Assembly (NCBI GenBank): GCA_004151065.3 | Contig: NWUY0300039447.1 | Span: 60,000-71,908 of the forward strand | Length of the DNA stretch: 11,909 nt | Direction of reading: 5' to 3' | From: Larix sibirica | Taxonomy: Eukaryota; Streptophyta; Pinopsida; Pinales; Pinaceae | Part shown: piece by piece, positions 1-9,600 of the stretch | Layout: every line of letters starts with the position of its first letter | Numbering within the stretch: the stretch's first letter is position 1 | Notes under the pieces: generated by a model | Told to the model about the DNA's origin: nothing | The model's input: the letters and a program-made list of their open reading frames with translations, nothing else | Databases searched by the model: none | Made by a program: the position numbers and the translations under genes

Positions 1-1140
1 GGTTTACATGCCTAGCCCTTATATCTTATCAACTCTTTTATATCATAGTTTATTTCAAAAAGAGAAACCTAGACAATGCTAATGTTGGGATTTGTTCAAA
101 TTGTGAGATATTATTCTTGGACAGAGTTTGATGTTTTAATTAGATATGGTCAAAATCGACCTTATGCATTAAATGGAAATTCTAGGCTAAGTTTCCGAGA
201 AATGAAATAAATTATATATTGCTGCATATAATTTCTGAGTTGAATCTATGCCTAAATATCATTCCGAGTTAAATGAATATTGCTATTTTAGACAACAGTG
301 TAATACTCATTTATTAATGTTGAAATGAATATATTCGCCAGTGGCGATATGCGAGTCTTGGAGAATCCAGATTGCTCTGTATATATGCTAATATATAAAA
401 TGGAATGCGATGTCAAGTGCATTAAGTGCAGAACAAAACGATTCATAACCTAGGGTTTTACCCTTAACAAGAATGCCATTATTTTAATGTATGGCGTTAA
501 TATATATATATTCGTTGCACATTGTATTACTGTCGGCTTGTCCACATTAATACATAACCATGCATCTCATACCTTCAAGACTTAAACAATGTAGGGCATA
601 CACGCATTCCATGTATTTAAACATTGTTGAAGATGGACAAGGAATCGATTCACATAAACATTTAATTGTGCATATAGGTGGGTAGGCTTAATGCCTTTAC
701 CCTAAACATTCATTATGCAAGAATTAAAAACCATATTACTGTATGCTGATATGAATGCAAGCGAAATCGTGAAAGGTGCATGGCATGAGAAGGATTTCCC
801 TTTAAATGAGCATTAAACGATGCATTTGTGATATGCAACTATCAACGAATCTTTATGTTCATATTAACATCATATGCATCTAATATTAATTGTTATGCAT
901 GTACTGTGGTGAAGGAAAACATATACATTGCATAATAATATCGAATGCCAAGGGCATCTATGCATACAGACCATGTATCCAAAATGCATATCATTTATAG
1001 ATATAACATTTAGACCTGACGAGAATCGTAGCGGGAATTTCAAGTCAAGATGGGCTCGCAAACAAGTTATCATTACAAAATCAAATCATTTACCAAACAC
1101 ACAGACAGAGTGTGGAATCATAAAGGCTGTGGCATTGCCA
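1..1140. other. no gene seen; AT-rich sequence
   Basis: There are stops in every frame and only short, unrecognised open stretches (for example 870-1146 on both strands). An imperfect inverted repeat at 573-632 pairs CTTCAA with TTGAAG and ACAATGT with ACATTGT. AGGGTTTTACCCT near 453-466 is a small hairpin. TATGCAT-type words recur but form no ordered array. Confidence 0.5.
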
Positions 1141-1180
1141 TATTAATTACAAAGAATCCGGTTACATAGAATCTCGACGC

Positions 1181-1197
1181 CTCTGCCAGGGGCAGAG
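1181..1197. repeat. perfect 7-bp GC-rich hairpin
   Basis: CTCTGCC and GGCAGAG flank AGG. It lies inside a 70-codon minus-strand open stretch (1143-1355) that does not resemble a known protein. No role is assigned. Confidence 0.5.
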
Positions 1198-1499
1198 CGT
1201 CCTTGGATCTTTTTCCTTAATCTACACATGACAGTGGGGAGTCCCCTGGACTGCGTTTGTGAAGTGCACAACAACCCTGCGACGACGATGGAGAACATAG
1301 AGGTCACAATGACTTTCTCATAGGCTGGCTTCACACCCCTATCGTTTTTGGCCAAAGGTTGTGCTACTTAAAAACTTGCAAATGAAAGCAGGAGAAAACC
1401 CTAACCTTAACTGACAACGTTTTAGTAACTCTGCCCCCACCAGCGGGGTAAACCAAACCCGAGGCAGTTGGGACGATGAGTTACTTGTTGAGCTTAGCG

Positions 1500-2357
1500 A
1501 GCCACTAAGTCTCCACGTCAGTTGTGAGCTTGTAGTAATGCTTCAACCCCACCCTTGCAGTTGTTTCCCTGCACATTGTAGTGTGGCGCGAGGTTAAACC
1601 TCAGGGATATACCAAAACCCACAGATAACGAAAGTTAAACATTGCTATGATGAAGCTGCAACATGAGTGAGCTGTGAAATTACCTGGTGAATCAATAGAG
1701 TCGCAGTGCAGCTCGGCTCCGGATGCACCTGTCACAGTAACACAATGATGGTCAAACTTTGGCCATTCAAATGTAAACATAAATGTAACTTGCAGTAAAC
1801 CACGACTTCATTAAAACATAAAGTTTGTGAAAGGAAAATACTGTAATTTACCTTTCATATGCCGGCCACGCTGAGGATGGTTCCAACTGGTTTGGTGTAC
1901 ATCTCAAGAAATGAAAGTGCCATAGCTTGGTAGCTCATACACCTTACACCGCGTAGAGCCGAAGCCCTCGGCGCAGTAGAACAACAATGAGATGAAAACC
2001 AAGTGAAATGACTATCAACATAGAGTTCCAGGGAGAGCAGGTGAAGACCAATACGACCTGTAAAGGAATGGAGTTAATGCAGATGTGAAGGGACTGGGCG
2101 CAAAAGTCCAGCACCCAAATCGACGGATCACATTATCCATGCATTGGTCCAAATCACCATCGACGGATCACATTGAAGGGAGTTTAATGCAGTGCAAGTT
2201 TGGTGTACAGTATGCCTCGGGGTGGCATCCCACTAACGGAGTTCCATTAATGGAATGAACAACCACTTCCACCACGTCGTCCAAGCCTTCAATGCAGCAA
2301 GTGTATGACCTTCCATCCACGAGAGCAAGAGTCCTTGTCACCTGCCAACAAGGCAGC
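1500..2357 (-). other. exon-like open stretches with splice-like signals; possible decayed gene
   Basis: This block is less AT-rich than its surroundings. On the minus strand a stop-free stretch runs from an acceptor-like TTCCTTTACAG (exon from 2057) to TGA at 1855-1857, reading for example GRIGLHLLSLELYVDSHF and SYQAMALSFLEMYTKPVGTI. A donor-like AAAG|GTAAAT follows at 1851. A 123-bp T-rich gap ends in TTACTGTGACAG, giving a possible 45-bp exon (1684-1728) closed by CCAG|GTAATTT. A second 115-bp gap ends in AATGTGCAG at 1569-1571. Intron sizes are normal for plants. A further open stretch of 63 codons lies at 2168-2359. No frame joins all pieces without stops and no family was recognised, so it is at best a broken gene or gene fragment. 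Confidence 0.25.
2119..2174. repeat. 16-bp direct repeat, spacing 40 bp
   Basis: ATCGACGGATCACATT occurs at 2119-2134 and again at 2159-2174. It is exact over 16 bases and the flanks do not match well, so it is a small local duplication or the trace of an excision or slippage event. Confidence 0.65.
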
Positions 2358-2359
2358 AA

Positions 2360-3393
2360 AGAATTTGTTTAAAACGTGTTGATGGAATGGTTAAGTCTGT
2401 GTGGCGCAAGCCATGAACCACGCAGACCACCTGTTGAGTCGAGGCAACAATGGTATCCCGAGTCACACAACAATAATCCATGTTATAGTCGGAGTCGTGC
2501 TACGTTCATTCGTAGTTTCCATGTCATGGTTAACATGGAAGTATGGATGCCTGTCGATACATAGAATGATCGATCTTACCTTAAAATTTAAGTGGTTAAC
2601 GTTTGGAGGATGAGCCACGTTGAGTGGCAGGGTCGGCTTTCATTAGCGACCACTTATGTTTTTTTAATTAACCATTATGTGTTAAGTATGTGGCGTTGAG
2701 CCTTAAGGCTAAGGCTTTATGTTGTTATTTATCCCATACATTATATGCATAGTGGATGCTGCTTTAGGCCTTCTAAACAAGGGTGCTATAAGGTTGTATA
2801 AAATATATATATAACCTTATATATATATTTACACCCATGTTATCCATAGTTTTATGTTATGGCCCAAAATGAACGATGCTATAAGTTTAACATATAGTAA
2901 TTTGTTGATATATATAGATATATATGAGTGGGATATTTAGACCATGGTGCAAAGTATTTAACCATTGTGTTTATAGAAATAATAACACTAATGTTATATG
3001 GTATGATGTTTAAAGATATTATTGATACATATGGGCTATGTATTAATATATATTTATATATATATCCATATAATTATTTAGGTAACCTTTGTCATTTTAA
3101 TAGATAATTTATAATCAATGTTATAATTGGTTATTGAATCATGAATCCCTTGCAAGGTTGATAAATGTAATATTATTGATAATATTAGTTATGATAGCAT
3201 AGTCTAAGTGTTATATGCATACCGCTTAGGCATGTCATGGAGTGTTACACCCTTGGTGCATATAGACAGCATGTGTTCAGTGTCACATTTATAGAGGTCA
3301 GGATATGTCATCATGTCAGCATAAAGGACCTCCACGTCACACACGCATGTTCGAGTATGGCCAAGGTTATAAGACATAAGATGCAAGGGTTCA
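2360..3393. other. no gene seen; AT-rich low-complexity sequence
   Basis: From about 2650 the sequence is dominated by TA-rich runs, including alternating AT tracts near 2801-2830, 2908-2930 and 3043-3072. A perfect 12-bp palindrome, AGCCTTAAGGCT, lies at 2699-2710. Short open stretches at 2376-2613 and 3204-3386 are not protein-like. Confidence 0.5.
2801..2830. repeat. 13-bp AT hairpin
   Basis: AAATATATATATA and TATATATATATTT are perfect inverted repeats around ACCT. Such AT palindromes are common as unstable microsatellite sites or as targets of transposon insertion. No terminal repeats of a small transposon were found around it. Confidence 0.6.
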
Positions 3394-3412
3394 TATAGTC
3401 TGAAAGACTATA
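3394..3412. repeat. perfect 8-bp hairpin
   Basis: TATAGTCT and AGACTATA surround a three-base loop, GAA. No T-run follows, and in a plant genome this is not a terminator. No function is assigned. Confidence 0.5.
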
Positions 3413-3419
3413 GCACTTC

Positions 3420-4231
3420 AGTAAGTCATGACAAGCATTTCCATAGAATGTGTGGCAGACGTCCGCAACATTTTCTGATTCTGATATATTTCGAGGTATA
3501 GTTATTATCTATGGTGGAACCATGAACAGTACTGTAGGGCCATAGGCCCATGCAAAAAAATTTTTTTTTTTGGTAAGAGGAGACATGACATCCACCAACA
3601 ACATGGAACCAACTCAACCAAATCCAAAAATCACATACATGCTAGAGATCAACAAAAATGGGAATAACCGAAATGATGTCAGATATGCAGAAGAAGAATT
3701 AGCTAAATGATGCAACTTATCGATCATCGAAACATCATGTATAGGAGTGAAATGTCTATAATAATCATGTCTCAAGATATCATACCAGAGAGTCAAACAA
3801 TACCCAGATAGATCTTGTGAAGTCAATGTGAAAAACATCAACCCGAAATACCAATTAGAAAAATTATAAAAAAAAGTCTTCAGGTTCACAATATCAACCA
3901 TGCCAAAGTCGAGATAAAAAAGTCAGCACTATCAAAATCGGGATCAATAAGTCAACACTGTCAAAGTCGAGATCGGGAAGGAAATTAATATAACGATTAA
4001 TAAACCCCAACTTCCAACTTCCACAATAAATAGGAAAAGTCGGAAGTCAAGAGTTGGCATTGAAGGTTGAGCGTGACGAATAGCTCCCCCGACTACCGAC
4101 TGTTGAAATGGAAAAATTAGAATAGGGAAGTTGACAAGATTAAATAAAAAATTTCACGCCAACTTCCGAATTCTACTAACATCGGAGTCGCATAATCGAA
4201 ATTTAAAATTTAACTATAAAATAAAATCTTG
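3420..4231. other. no convincing gene
   Basis: The stretch contains an A7/T11 run at 3554-3571, a GGGCC-ATA-GGCCC inverted repeat at 3537-3549 and the 29-bp tandem repeat. A 95-codon minus-strand open stretch (3614-3901) and a 41-codon plus-strand ORF (3585-3710) overlap. Neither is recognisable and both continue into stop-rich sequence. Confidence 0.4.
3904..3976. repeat. 29-bp tandem repeat, about 2.5 copies
   Basis: Units begin at 3904 (CAAAGTCGAGAT), 3933 (CAAAATCGGGAT) and 3962 (CAAAGTCGAGAT). The first two units differ at about 6 of 29 positions. It is a minisatellite-like duplication in non-coding sequence. Confidence 0.7.
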
Positions 4232-4250
4232 AATTCCAACTATTGGAATT
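4232..4250. repeat. perfect 8-bp inverted repeat
   Basis: AATTCCAA and TTGGAATT flank a three-base centre, CTA. It lies in AT-rich non-coding sequence and has no assigned role. Confidence 0.5.
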
Positions 4251-4261
4251 TAGAAAATGAA

Positions 4262-4363
4262 GACATCGGGGAGGTTGTTACAAGTATATGGTCATCCCGA
4301 AGTGGTGAATTGGAGACAAGATCAAATGAAGCAAAATACATATCCGATCTGATCTGGATCATA
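4262..4363 (+). pseudogene. possible copia-type RNase H remnant, weak
   Basis: A short plus-strand stretch reads WSSR, then ETRSNEAKYIS, then LIWII. Ty1/copia RNase H domains usually have W-S-S/K near TSSTEAEY and a following LIW or AIW, so the order and spacing fit. The stretch is only about 30 codons and is followed by stops. The flanking sequence is not recognisably copia, and the match could be chance. Confidence 0.25.
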
Positions 4364-4640
4364 AGGCATGAGTAAAATAAATCATCAACCCAATATAGGA
4401 ATCGAAGAACAATCAAGTTGAAACCATGATCCCAACACGATGGATTCAAAATAGTGGATTAAAGAATGAACTGATCATATGAATATCGACTATCAAGTAA
4501 ATAAACCCAAAGATGAGGTGATAAATATGTCATATGATAAAATCAAAAGTCATTGAACCAAGATCTATCAAACTCAAGAAGGGTAATTATTGATTTTTGA
4601 AAATTTAAGTGGGGACCCTTCATTTTTAGTAAAAAATTTA

Positions 4641-4966
4641 GGGGAGTTGTTGTAGCCACAAAAAATGGTGGCTCACTGGAAAGAACTAGTTATCTCTGCC
4701 TAATAAGGATAGAAGTTTTGCATATACAGGAAGATTAAAGATAAGGCATTGAACAAAAAGAAAACTTACCATGTACCATGGGTACCACACTCTAGAAATT
4801 AGCCTCTAGGAATTGTACTAGCTAAAATTTTAATGATAACCATTCTAAACATCAATTGAAATGCAAATATCTAGTGTGTATTTAGATTCCCTCCAAAAAA
4901 CTATTCATCAGAAAACAACCTTAAGAAACAACTCGTAATGGCTAGCAAATGTTACAATTTGATTTA
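4641..4966. other. no gene seen
   Basis: This is AT-rich sequence with a perfect hairpin, AGCCAC (about 4655-4660) against GTGGCT (about 4669-4674), just right of a purine run TTTAGGGGAG. A purine run followed by TGTTGTAGCC resembles a polypurine tract with an LTR start on the plus strand, but no partner LTR was found. Confidence 0.3.
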
Positions 4967-4978
4967 CCTCTGATGCCA
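4967..4978 (-). promoter_or_regulatory. possible primer-binding site (tRNA-iMet-like), weak
   Basis: On the minus strand the sequence TGGCATCAGAGG follows directly after a CA dinucleotide. Many plant LTR elements use the initiator Met tRNA and have TGGTATCAGAGC right after an LTR ending in CA. Here ten of the first eleven bases agree, but the match stops there. If real, an LTR would end at 4979 and an internal region would begin to its left. A chance match is quite possible. Confidence 0.25.
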
Positions 4979-5060
4979 TGGGCATGGCCACTGCTGCCAG
5001 CGGGCATCCATAGCCCTAACGAGGTTTCCCTTTAACCCGATCCAGCCACTTTGATCCCAG
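4979..5060. other. GC-rich island
   Basis: This short block, including CCACTGCTGCCAGCGGGCATC, is clearly richer in G and C than the surrounding several hundred bases. It is open in one frame on the minus strand, with a Trp-rich reading that includes GNLVRAMDARWQQWPCPWHQ. The plus strand also has a short open reading (MPWAWPLLPAGIHS). It looks like a fragment of a dispersed repeat or of an old exon; no family was recognised. Confidence 0.3.
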
Positions 5061-5123
5061 TCATAGATACATAGTTTTAAACCCTTTTAATGATAAAAAA
5101 CAATTTATTGGAGATAAACTAAA

Positions 5124-5292
5124 GGTCACTACCCTGGCTTGGTGACCAACTATTGGCAGTGTCGTTCACAAAGACTCATGTAAGTGAACAAGTTGGCTTG
5201 TGATGAGACCTCTTGTCCCCCACCTTATGGATGAGAGACATTACCTTGGCTTGGTAACCAGCTAATGGTAATGTTAGTCCATAAGAATTCAT
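5124..5292. repeat. diverged tandem duplication, period 112 bp
   Basis: The segment beginning CACTACCCTGGCTTGGTGACC (5127) is repeated 112 bases later as CATTACCTTGGCTTGGTAACC (5239). Similarity runs for about 55 bases at roughly two-thirds identity by hand count and then fades. The period is not a multiple of three, so this is unlikely to be a coding duplication. It lies in the presumed LTR or untranslated part of the element. Confidence 0.6.
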
Positions 5293-5390
5293 TATCATGA
5301 TAGGCTGACTCTTTAAGGAGATATCATATCCTTTAGCTAACCTCTTGGTTTTTGTCTTATAAAGATGAAAGGAAAAAATATAGTTATTGT

Positions 5391-5408
5391 TAACCTCAGA
5401 AGAGGTTA
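5391..5408. repeat. perfect 7-bp hairpin
   Basis: TAACCTC (5391-5397) and GAGGTTA (5402-5408) form a perfect inverted repeat around a 4-base loop, AGAA. No function can be assigned. Confidence 0.5.
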
Positions 5409-6262
5409 TCCAATAAGTGGGGAAGCATATATAGAATCTCCTTAAGAGAGCGCGATGGAGTTAAGATATTTGTATTGATAACAATACTTGCCATACGTTA
5501 TTTCTCTTACAGGAGGTAACCGACTAAATATATTTGCCAAAATATGAATGAGTAAAAGACTTTGCATAATGCTATGCGATAGTGGAATGGAGACACAAGC
5601 TATGAAACTAGATTTAATATAAAGGATTTCGGGATTCTAAATGTGTTCCTCCTGTTAGTCCTAGATACGTTCTAAGGATGTATTTAGAGCTGTGCCTGTG
5701 CATACATATTTCTCACTGTTTATCTTTTTCAATGCTTAGTCAAGAATCATGTCATTGATAGCCAATATAATAATAATCAGACTTGGTATAATGTGGGAAA
5801 CAATTACGACATGTCAGTATAAACTTTGAATGAATTGTATTAACGGGATGGCATGAGAGAAGGTACTTCATCTCATGTTTACAGAGAACGTACTGAGCAT
5901 AAAGAATTTAGTAGTTATACCAAAATGACAACAAAGTAAACCTAATCCTCATAGAAATGATACAATTAGATATTTATATCATGAATACTTCACAACATAC
6001 ATCACCCATAAACGATACTTAAATCAAATATCAGTTAAAGATAATCACATCAGGATCTATGCTAACTTTTCCAATCATAGAATAAGTGTGAAAAGAGATG
6101 AGATTACAAAAGAAGAGAATACTAACTGTACACATCAGATTTTAGAATCCACATAAATGCAATATAAATCTTGAAGGTTCTTTCTCATTCCTTGATCAAA
6201 CTGAAATCATCGGAAGTTATACTTGTTACAAAAAGAGTCGACTTATTGGATAGATTGCCTCT
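5409..6262. other. no gene seen; probable LTR or untranslated sequence
   Basis: This stretch is AT-rich with frequent stops in all frames. It lies directly downstream of the additional ORF on the minus strand, so it is most simply the remainder of the 3' LTR. I found no direct repeat marking its end and no target-site duplication. Confidence 0.4.
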
Positions 6263-6273
6263 CTTTATATATA
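6263..6273 (-). promoter_or_regulatory. TATA-box-like element in a candidate 3' LTR
   Basis: On the minus strand the sequence reads GGGCTATATATAAAGAGAGGC, a close match to plant TATA boxes, about 120 bases after the end of the additional ORF. In plant LTRs the U3 promoter has such a box, and transcription starts about 30 bases downstream, here near 6235. A TG-starting sequence (TGTTGTAACC, about 6360-6369) could be the LTR start, but no clear polypurine tract precedes it. The element is in the right place and orientation; the function is inferred. Confidence 0.35.
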
Positions 6274-6390
6274 GCCCTTACGACCTTTACACAATTTACA
6301 ACAAAATATGTTATAGCCCAACGAATTTCAGTTTTTTCTATTTGTTATCAACAAAATTGGTTACAACAAAGTCTATTTGGTAAAATGATG

Positions 6391-7220
6391 CTAAATTGCT
6401 GGTAGTGGGGACTGGGGTCCTCCTTGCTGAGGTGGAGGAGGATTCTGTTACGCTGATGACGTTCCAATTGCTGACTGTGTTATTGAATTCCTTTCAGCTG
6501 ATGCACTTGAAGGAATATTGTTATATTCTTCCACTCCTTACCCATTGGATCTTGAAAAACCCTTAGTTACCTGAGTGTCATGTCTAACTCAGAATAATGT
6601 TCAAAAGTGGGATTAGGTAGAGCTTTGAAAATGTCTCGAAGTCGATTAAGGATCTCAAAACTTGGACGCAACTTATCTATAAGCATTCAACCATTTATTT
6701 CTTCATGAATGTCCGCTAGATGGACTTCATAATTCCTTACATCTAATATCATAGCATTATAATGATCCTTGTGATATAAGTCTCCATGTCCATCCCAAAA
6801 AGACAAAATACCGAGTGGGAAGACATCTTTGAATAACTCTTTGAATGAATGGACATCTTGCTTTAGTTGGGAAGCCATATCAACAACATTTTGAGCCATT
6901 AATATTTTTGTAATCAATTTATTTGCTTACATGATTACCTTCATTCTATCTTGGACAACATATGCTTGAATCTCATCGAAGTTTTTCTCATTTAAGAAAT
7001 TGATTACAGTCTTTTCTATGTCTGTCTTTTTGTTTACGCTGTTCAGGATTGAACGACAATATTGAGCAGCTACATCAGAGATTTCTCATTCCTCTTGGGA
7101 TACAATAAAATGGCTACACTGTGTTGTTACCAATGCTTCTATTTGTTCCCAAATTACAAACTTGGCACTTTTGAATAAAGGCTTACTTGTCTGTTTTGTT
7201 GATAAATCCTGAATGCTTTT
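6391..7220 (-). pseudogene. additional ORF: C-terminal section and Pro/Gln-rich tail
   Basis: After the stop at 7221 the same frame continues with protein-like sequence. It includes FVIWEQIEALVTTQCSHFIV, stops at 7086-7088 and 6927-6929, then a 76-codon piece (6687-6917) with SFWDGHGDLYHKDHYNAMIL. After TGA at 6687-6689 it continues to about 6545 (LRPSFEILNRLRDIFKAL). A final frame change leads to a tail ending QNPPPPQQGG...SPLPAI and a TAG at 6391-6393. The tail is the natural end, because no protein-like sequence follows. The family is unknown. Confidence 0.5.
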
Positions 7221-8180
7221 CTAGAGATATTCCTTGGACTGCTGCAGCTTAGAGATGACCAAGTTCCTTTTATTTAAATCTTCATTGATATTACTTAGCT
7301 CGTCACATTTGAATTTTAATTGATTCTGTGCATGATTCAGTTGGGCATCCTTAAGACTCATTTCTGAGACCACCTGTGCGAGCTTTTCAGTAGGCTCTGC
7401 TGAAGAGGTGGCTTGTAAAGCTGCGACCTTTTGAAGAAGGGTGTCTTGATTTTGCTTCTTGAGCTCATTTACTTCGTTCTTCAGGGTAATGATTTTTTTC
7501 CTTGAGCGTATGGCCATCAACTATAGCTTTGTCTAGCTCAGACTGTATTGCCAAAATTTCAACTGTTTGCAAATGCTCAACCGTGGGAAAGCTGAGTTCT
7601 TTCTCCAGGATGGAAATCTCCTTATCCTTTTCCTTTAAAATGGCTTGAACTAGAGTCACGTCACTGGGATTCTGAACCCATTTGATAATATCCTGCTTTA
7701 GGTTAGCTATCTTCAACTATTTTTCTATGACTTCTCATTCTTTAATTGTTTCTCTAGCCTTTAGACTGTAGCCTGTAGCTTGTTAGTACTCATAGTGTAT
7801 TTCATCACATCTCTATATAATCCTTCACCTATTTGTTGGTGAATCTTCATGATATCTTTTGAAGGAAATGCATATAAATTGATCGTGACCTGAGTGATAT
7901 TGAAATTTGAAGGTATTTTCTTTCCTCCAGGCACAAGTGGTTCCAGAATTTCCATCTTCAAGGTCCCTTGCCTCAAATCTAATTCAGACAACATCCTGGA
8001 TTGGTGTCCTGTCTCGAGATCCTTTTTTGGGAACATGGTATTTTGGAGATCAATATTTTAGTCTTTGATTTGAGAGTGCAAGCCAAATAATCTTGCTTTA
8101 ACTTGCGATGTTGTGACCAAAGCACCCTCTGGAGACAATGTCTCCTGCTTTTGAGGCCATGCTGCAGATGTAAAGTTTTC
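7221..8180 (-). pseudogene. additional ORF: coiled-coil region
   Basis: Three sections in changing frames (about 8180-7745, 7735-7465 and 7490-7221) read as one Lys/Glu/Leu/Gln-rich protein. Typical blocks are MSTNKLQATV, KEKDKEISILEKEL, LKNEVNELKKQNQ and CDELSNINEDLNKRN. Leu, Ile and Val recur at heptad-like spacing, with few Pro or Gly, as in long coiled coils used for self-association. Stops lie at 8058-8060, 7761-7763 and 7221-7223. Coiled-coil segments are common in structural proteins of retroelements and in many host proteins, so this gives a likely property (oligomerisation) but not a function. Confidence 0.55.
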
Positions 8181-9600
8181 CAAGATGCAGGTGCCAAAGA
8201 TGTGGGTGTTGGTTTAATTTGCAGTGTTGAGATGGATATATTTTCAGATCTGGATCTCTTTGATTTTGACTCGACGCTCCCTGATTTATCTTTGTTGACG
8301 TCAAAGGTCGATTCAGGCGTGCTCCTTTTTCCCAAAGTATACAATTTATGTGGTGTAGGGATGACTAGTGCCATAGTGGTCTGGCTTGGATCCAATACTA
8401 ATTTATCCTTCTCCCAACTATCTAAGTTGACAATTTTATCCAAAGTTGGGTGCGGCTTGTGGGAGTAGGTCGCTGCTCTAGTAGACTGTCTCTTTTGGGA
8501 GATGATCCCTTTGGGATCATACTTTCCTGAAAAACTCACAGGGAAGATAAAAGCGGATAACATTTCTTCGAACACCTTCTGAGAAGATCTGTTTCTCACT
8601 TTAAAAGGTCCAGATTCATTGGGGACCTTGAAAGTCCTAGTGCTATTACCCTTCATGAAATGAACGCCATCACAGTTGAACCTTTGGCGGGTGTATTCCA
8701 AGGCGAAAAAACTAGGAGTCATGAATACCGATAACTTATATGGATCAAGTTCCGCTCCATATACTTGAATCTCAGTGTGGTTCTCAAAGAAAAAACAATC
8801 TCCAACTGAGTCATTAGGATTTAGCTGGTGCAAATTTTTGCATTTTGGAAATATTCTGGGAGGAGGACAGTCGAATAATAATGTATAGATTTTAGTCATG
8901 ACGGTATCCACAAACACAGAGAAACCTTCATGAAGCAGAGCAAGAGTAATTGAATTTTGGAGGTCTTCTCAACTGAAGAAATCCTTATTGTGATAGATGA
9001 TCATATAAATTAGAAAGGAATTGTATCTGAATAGCTTTCTAGAGGAAAAAATTTTGAACTGCAGGTGAATGGATTGAGCAAGGAAAGATGGCAGGTCCAA
9101 CTAAACAGGTGCTTCTTGCTGAGATAAATTTATAAGAAATGAAAAACCTAAAGAAACATAATCAATTACCAAGTCATGATCATACCCAAGGACCTCACAG
9201 TTCATGGATAAAACTGGTTTGGATTGCTCTAAGAATACTTCTAGACTAAACATTGAATGAGTACTGGGCAGGTTGGCTTCTGGGGGAATTATCATGTGGA
9301 TGAATGCATCCCCTCTCTCTGACGATAATTCTCGAATCTTCCCTTCCATGACTTATTCATCGAATTGAAAGATGGTAGCGTCTTCCCCAATGTCTGTTAA
9401 TTCCATGATGAGTTCTCTAGTGATTGGGTAAATGACCATTACCAACCGAGAAAAAACACCTTTCTCTTTGGAGCATATATTTCTGCACACCACTGCACCA
9501 GTTTTGGGAAGGGTCTGGCCTGTGGTAAAATCATCTTCGCCAATTTGGAGCTCCATAGGTTGAAGAAGTATTTTCTTCTTTTGGATTGATATTCTGTCTC
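7979..9600 (-). pseudogene. additional ORF: central region, unassigned
   Basis: One frame carries this region from about 9600 to about 8190, with only three stops (9353-9355, 9101-9103, 8969-8971). The sequence is globular in character, with short blocks such as MELQIGEDDF, GDAFIHMIIPPEANLP, LPSFLAQSIHLQFKIF, FRYNSFLIYMIIYH, CPPPRIFPKCKNL, EIQVYGAELDPYKLSVF, FFALEYTRQRF and GPFKVRNRS. From about 8500 it becomes charged and Ser/Thr-rich (KRSRSEN). I cannot name the family. The reading frame changes near 8165-8210, so the last 60 or so codons down to 7979 are likely out of frame. The long stop-free run and the varied composition support true former coding. Confidence 0.55.

Noticed and set aside
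449-468. Telomere-like CCTAGGGTTTTACCC
   Set aside because: It is a single imperfect occurrence forming a small hairpin, not a tandem array.
870-1355. Short ORFs on both strands near 0.9-1.35 kb
   Set aside because: No family resemblance, no conserved motif, and low-complexity composition.
3585-3710. 41-codon plus-strand ORF with an acidic, Asn-rich reading, considered as a gag start
   Set aside because: It is too short, has no gag motif, and the continuation after the stop is broken repeatedly.
3614-3901. 95-codon minus-strand open stretch
   Set aside because: It is hydrophobic and aromatic as expected from AT-rich DNA, unlike any family I know, and the flanking frames are full of stops.
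5178-5455. Stop-free stretch of about 90 codons on the minus strand across the 112-bp repeat
   Set aside because: The repeat period is not a multiple of three, there is no start near its beginning, and no motif is visible; chance is likely.
6171-6405. Two overlapping short plus-strand ORFs
   Set aside because: They lie over the TATA-like region and the tail of the minus-strand frame, are AT-driven, and have no protein character.
8103-8468. 121-codon plus-strand open stretch
   Set aside because: It is the antisense of the better supported minus-strand frame, has no recognisable motif, and arises from the codon use of the opposite strand.
8900-9350. Envelope-like protein in the extra ORF, suggested by hydrophobic phrases
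   Set aside because: The hydrophobic runs are short and interrupted by charged residues, with no signal peptide or fusion-peptide-like segment and no clear membrane anchor.
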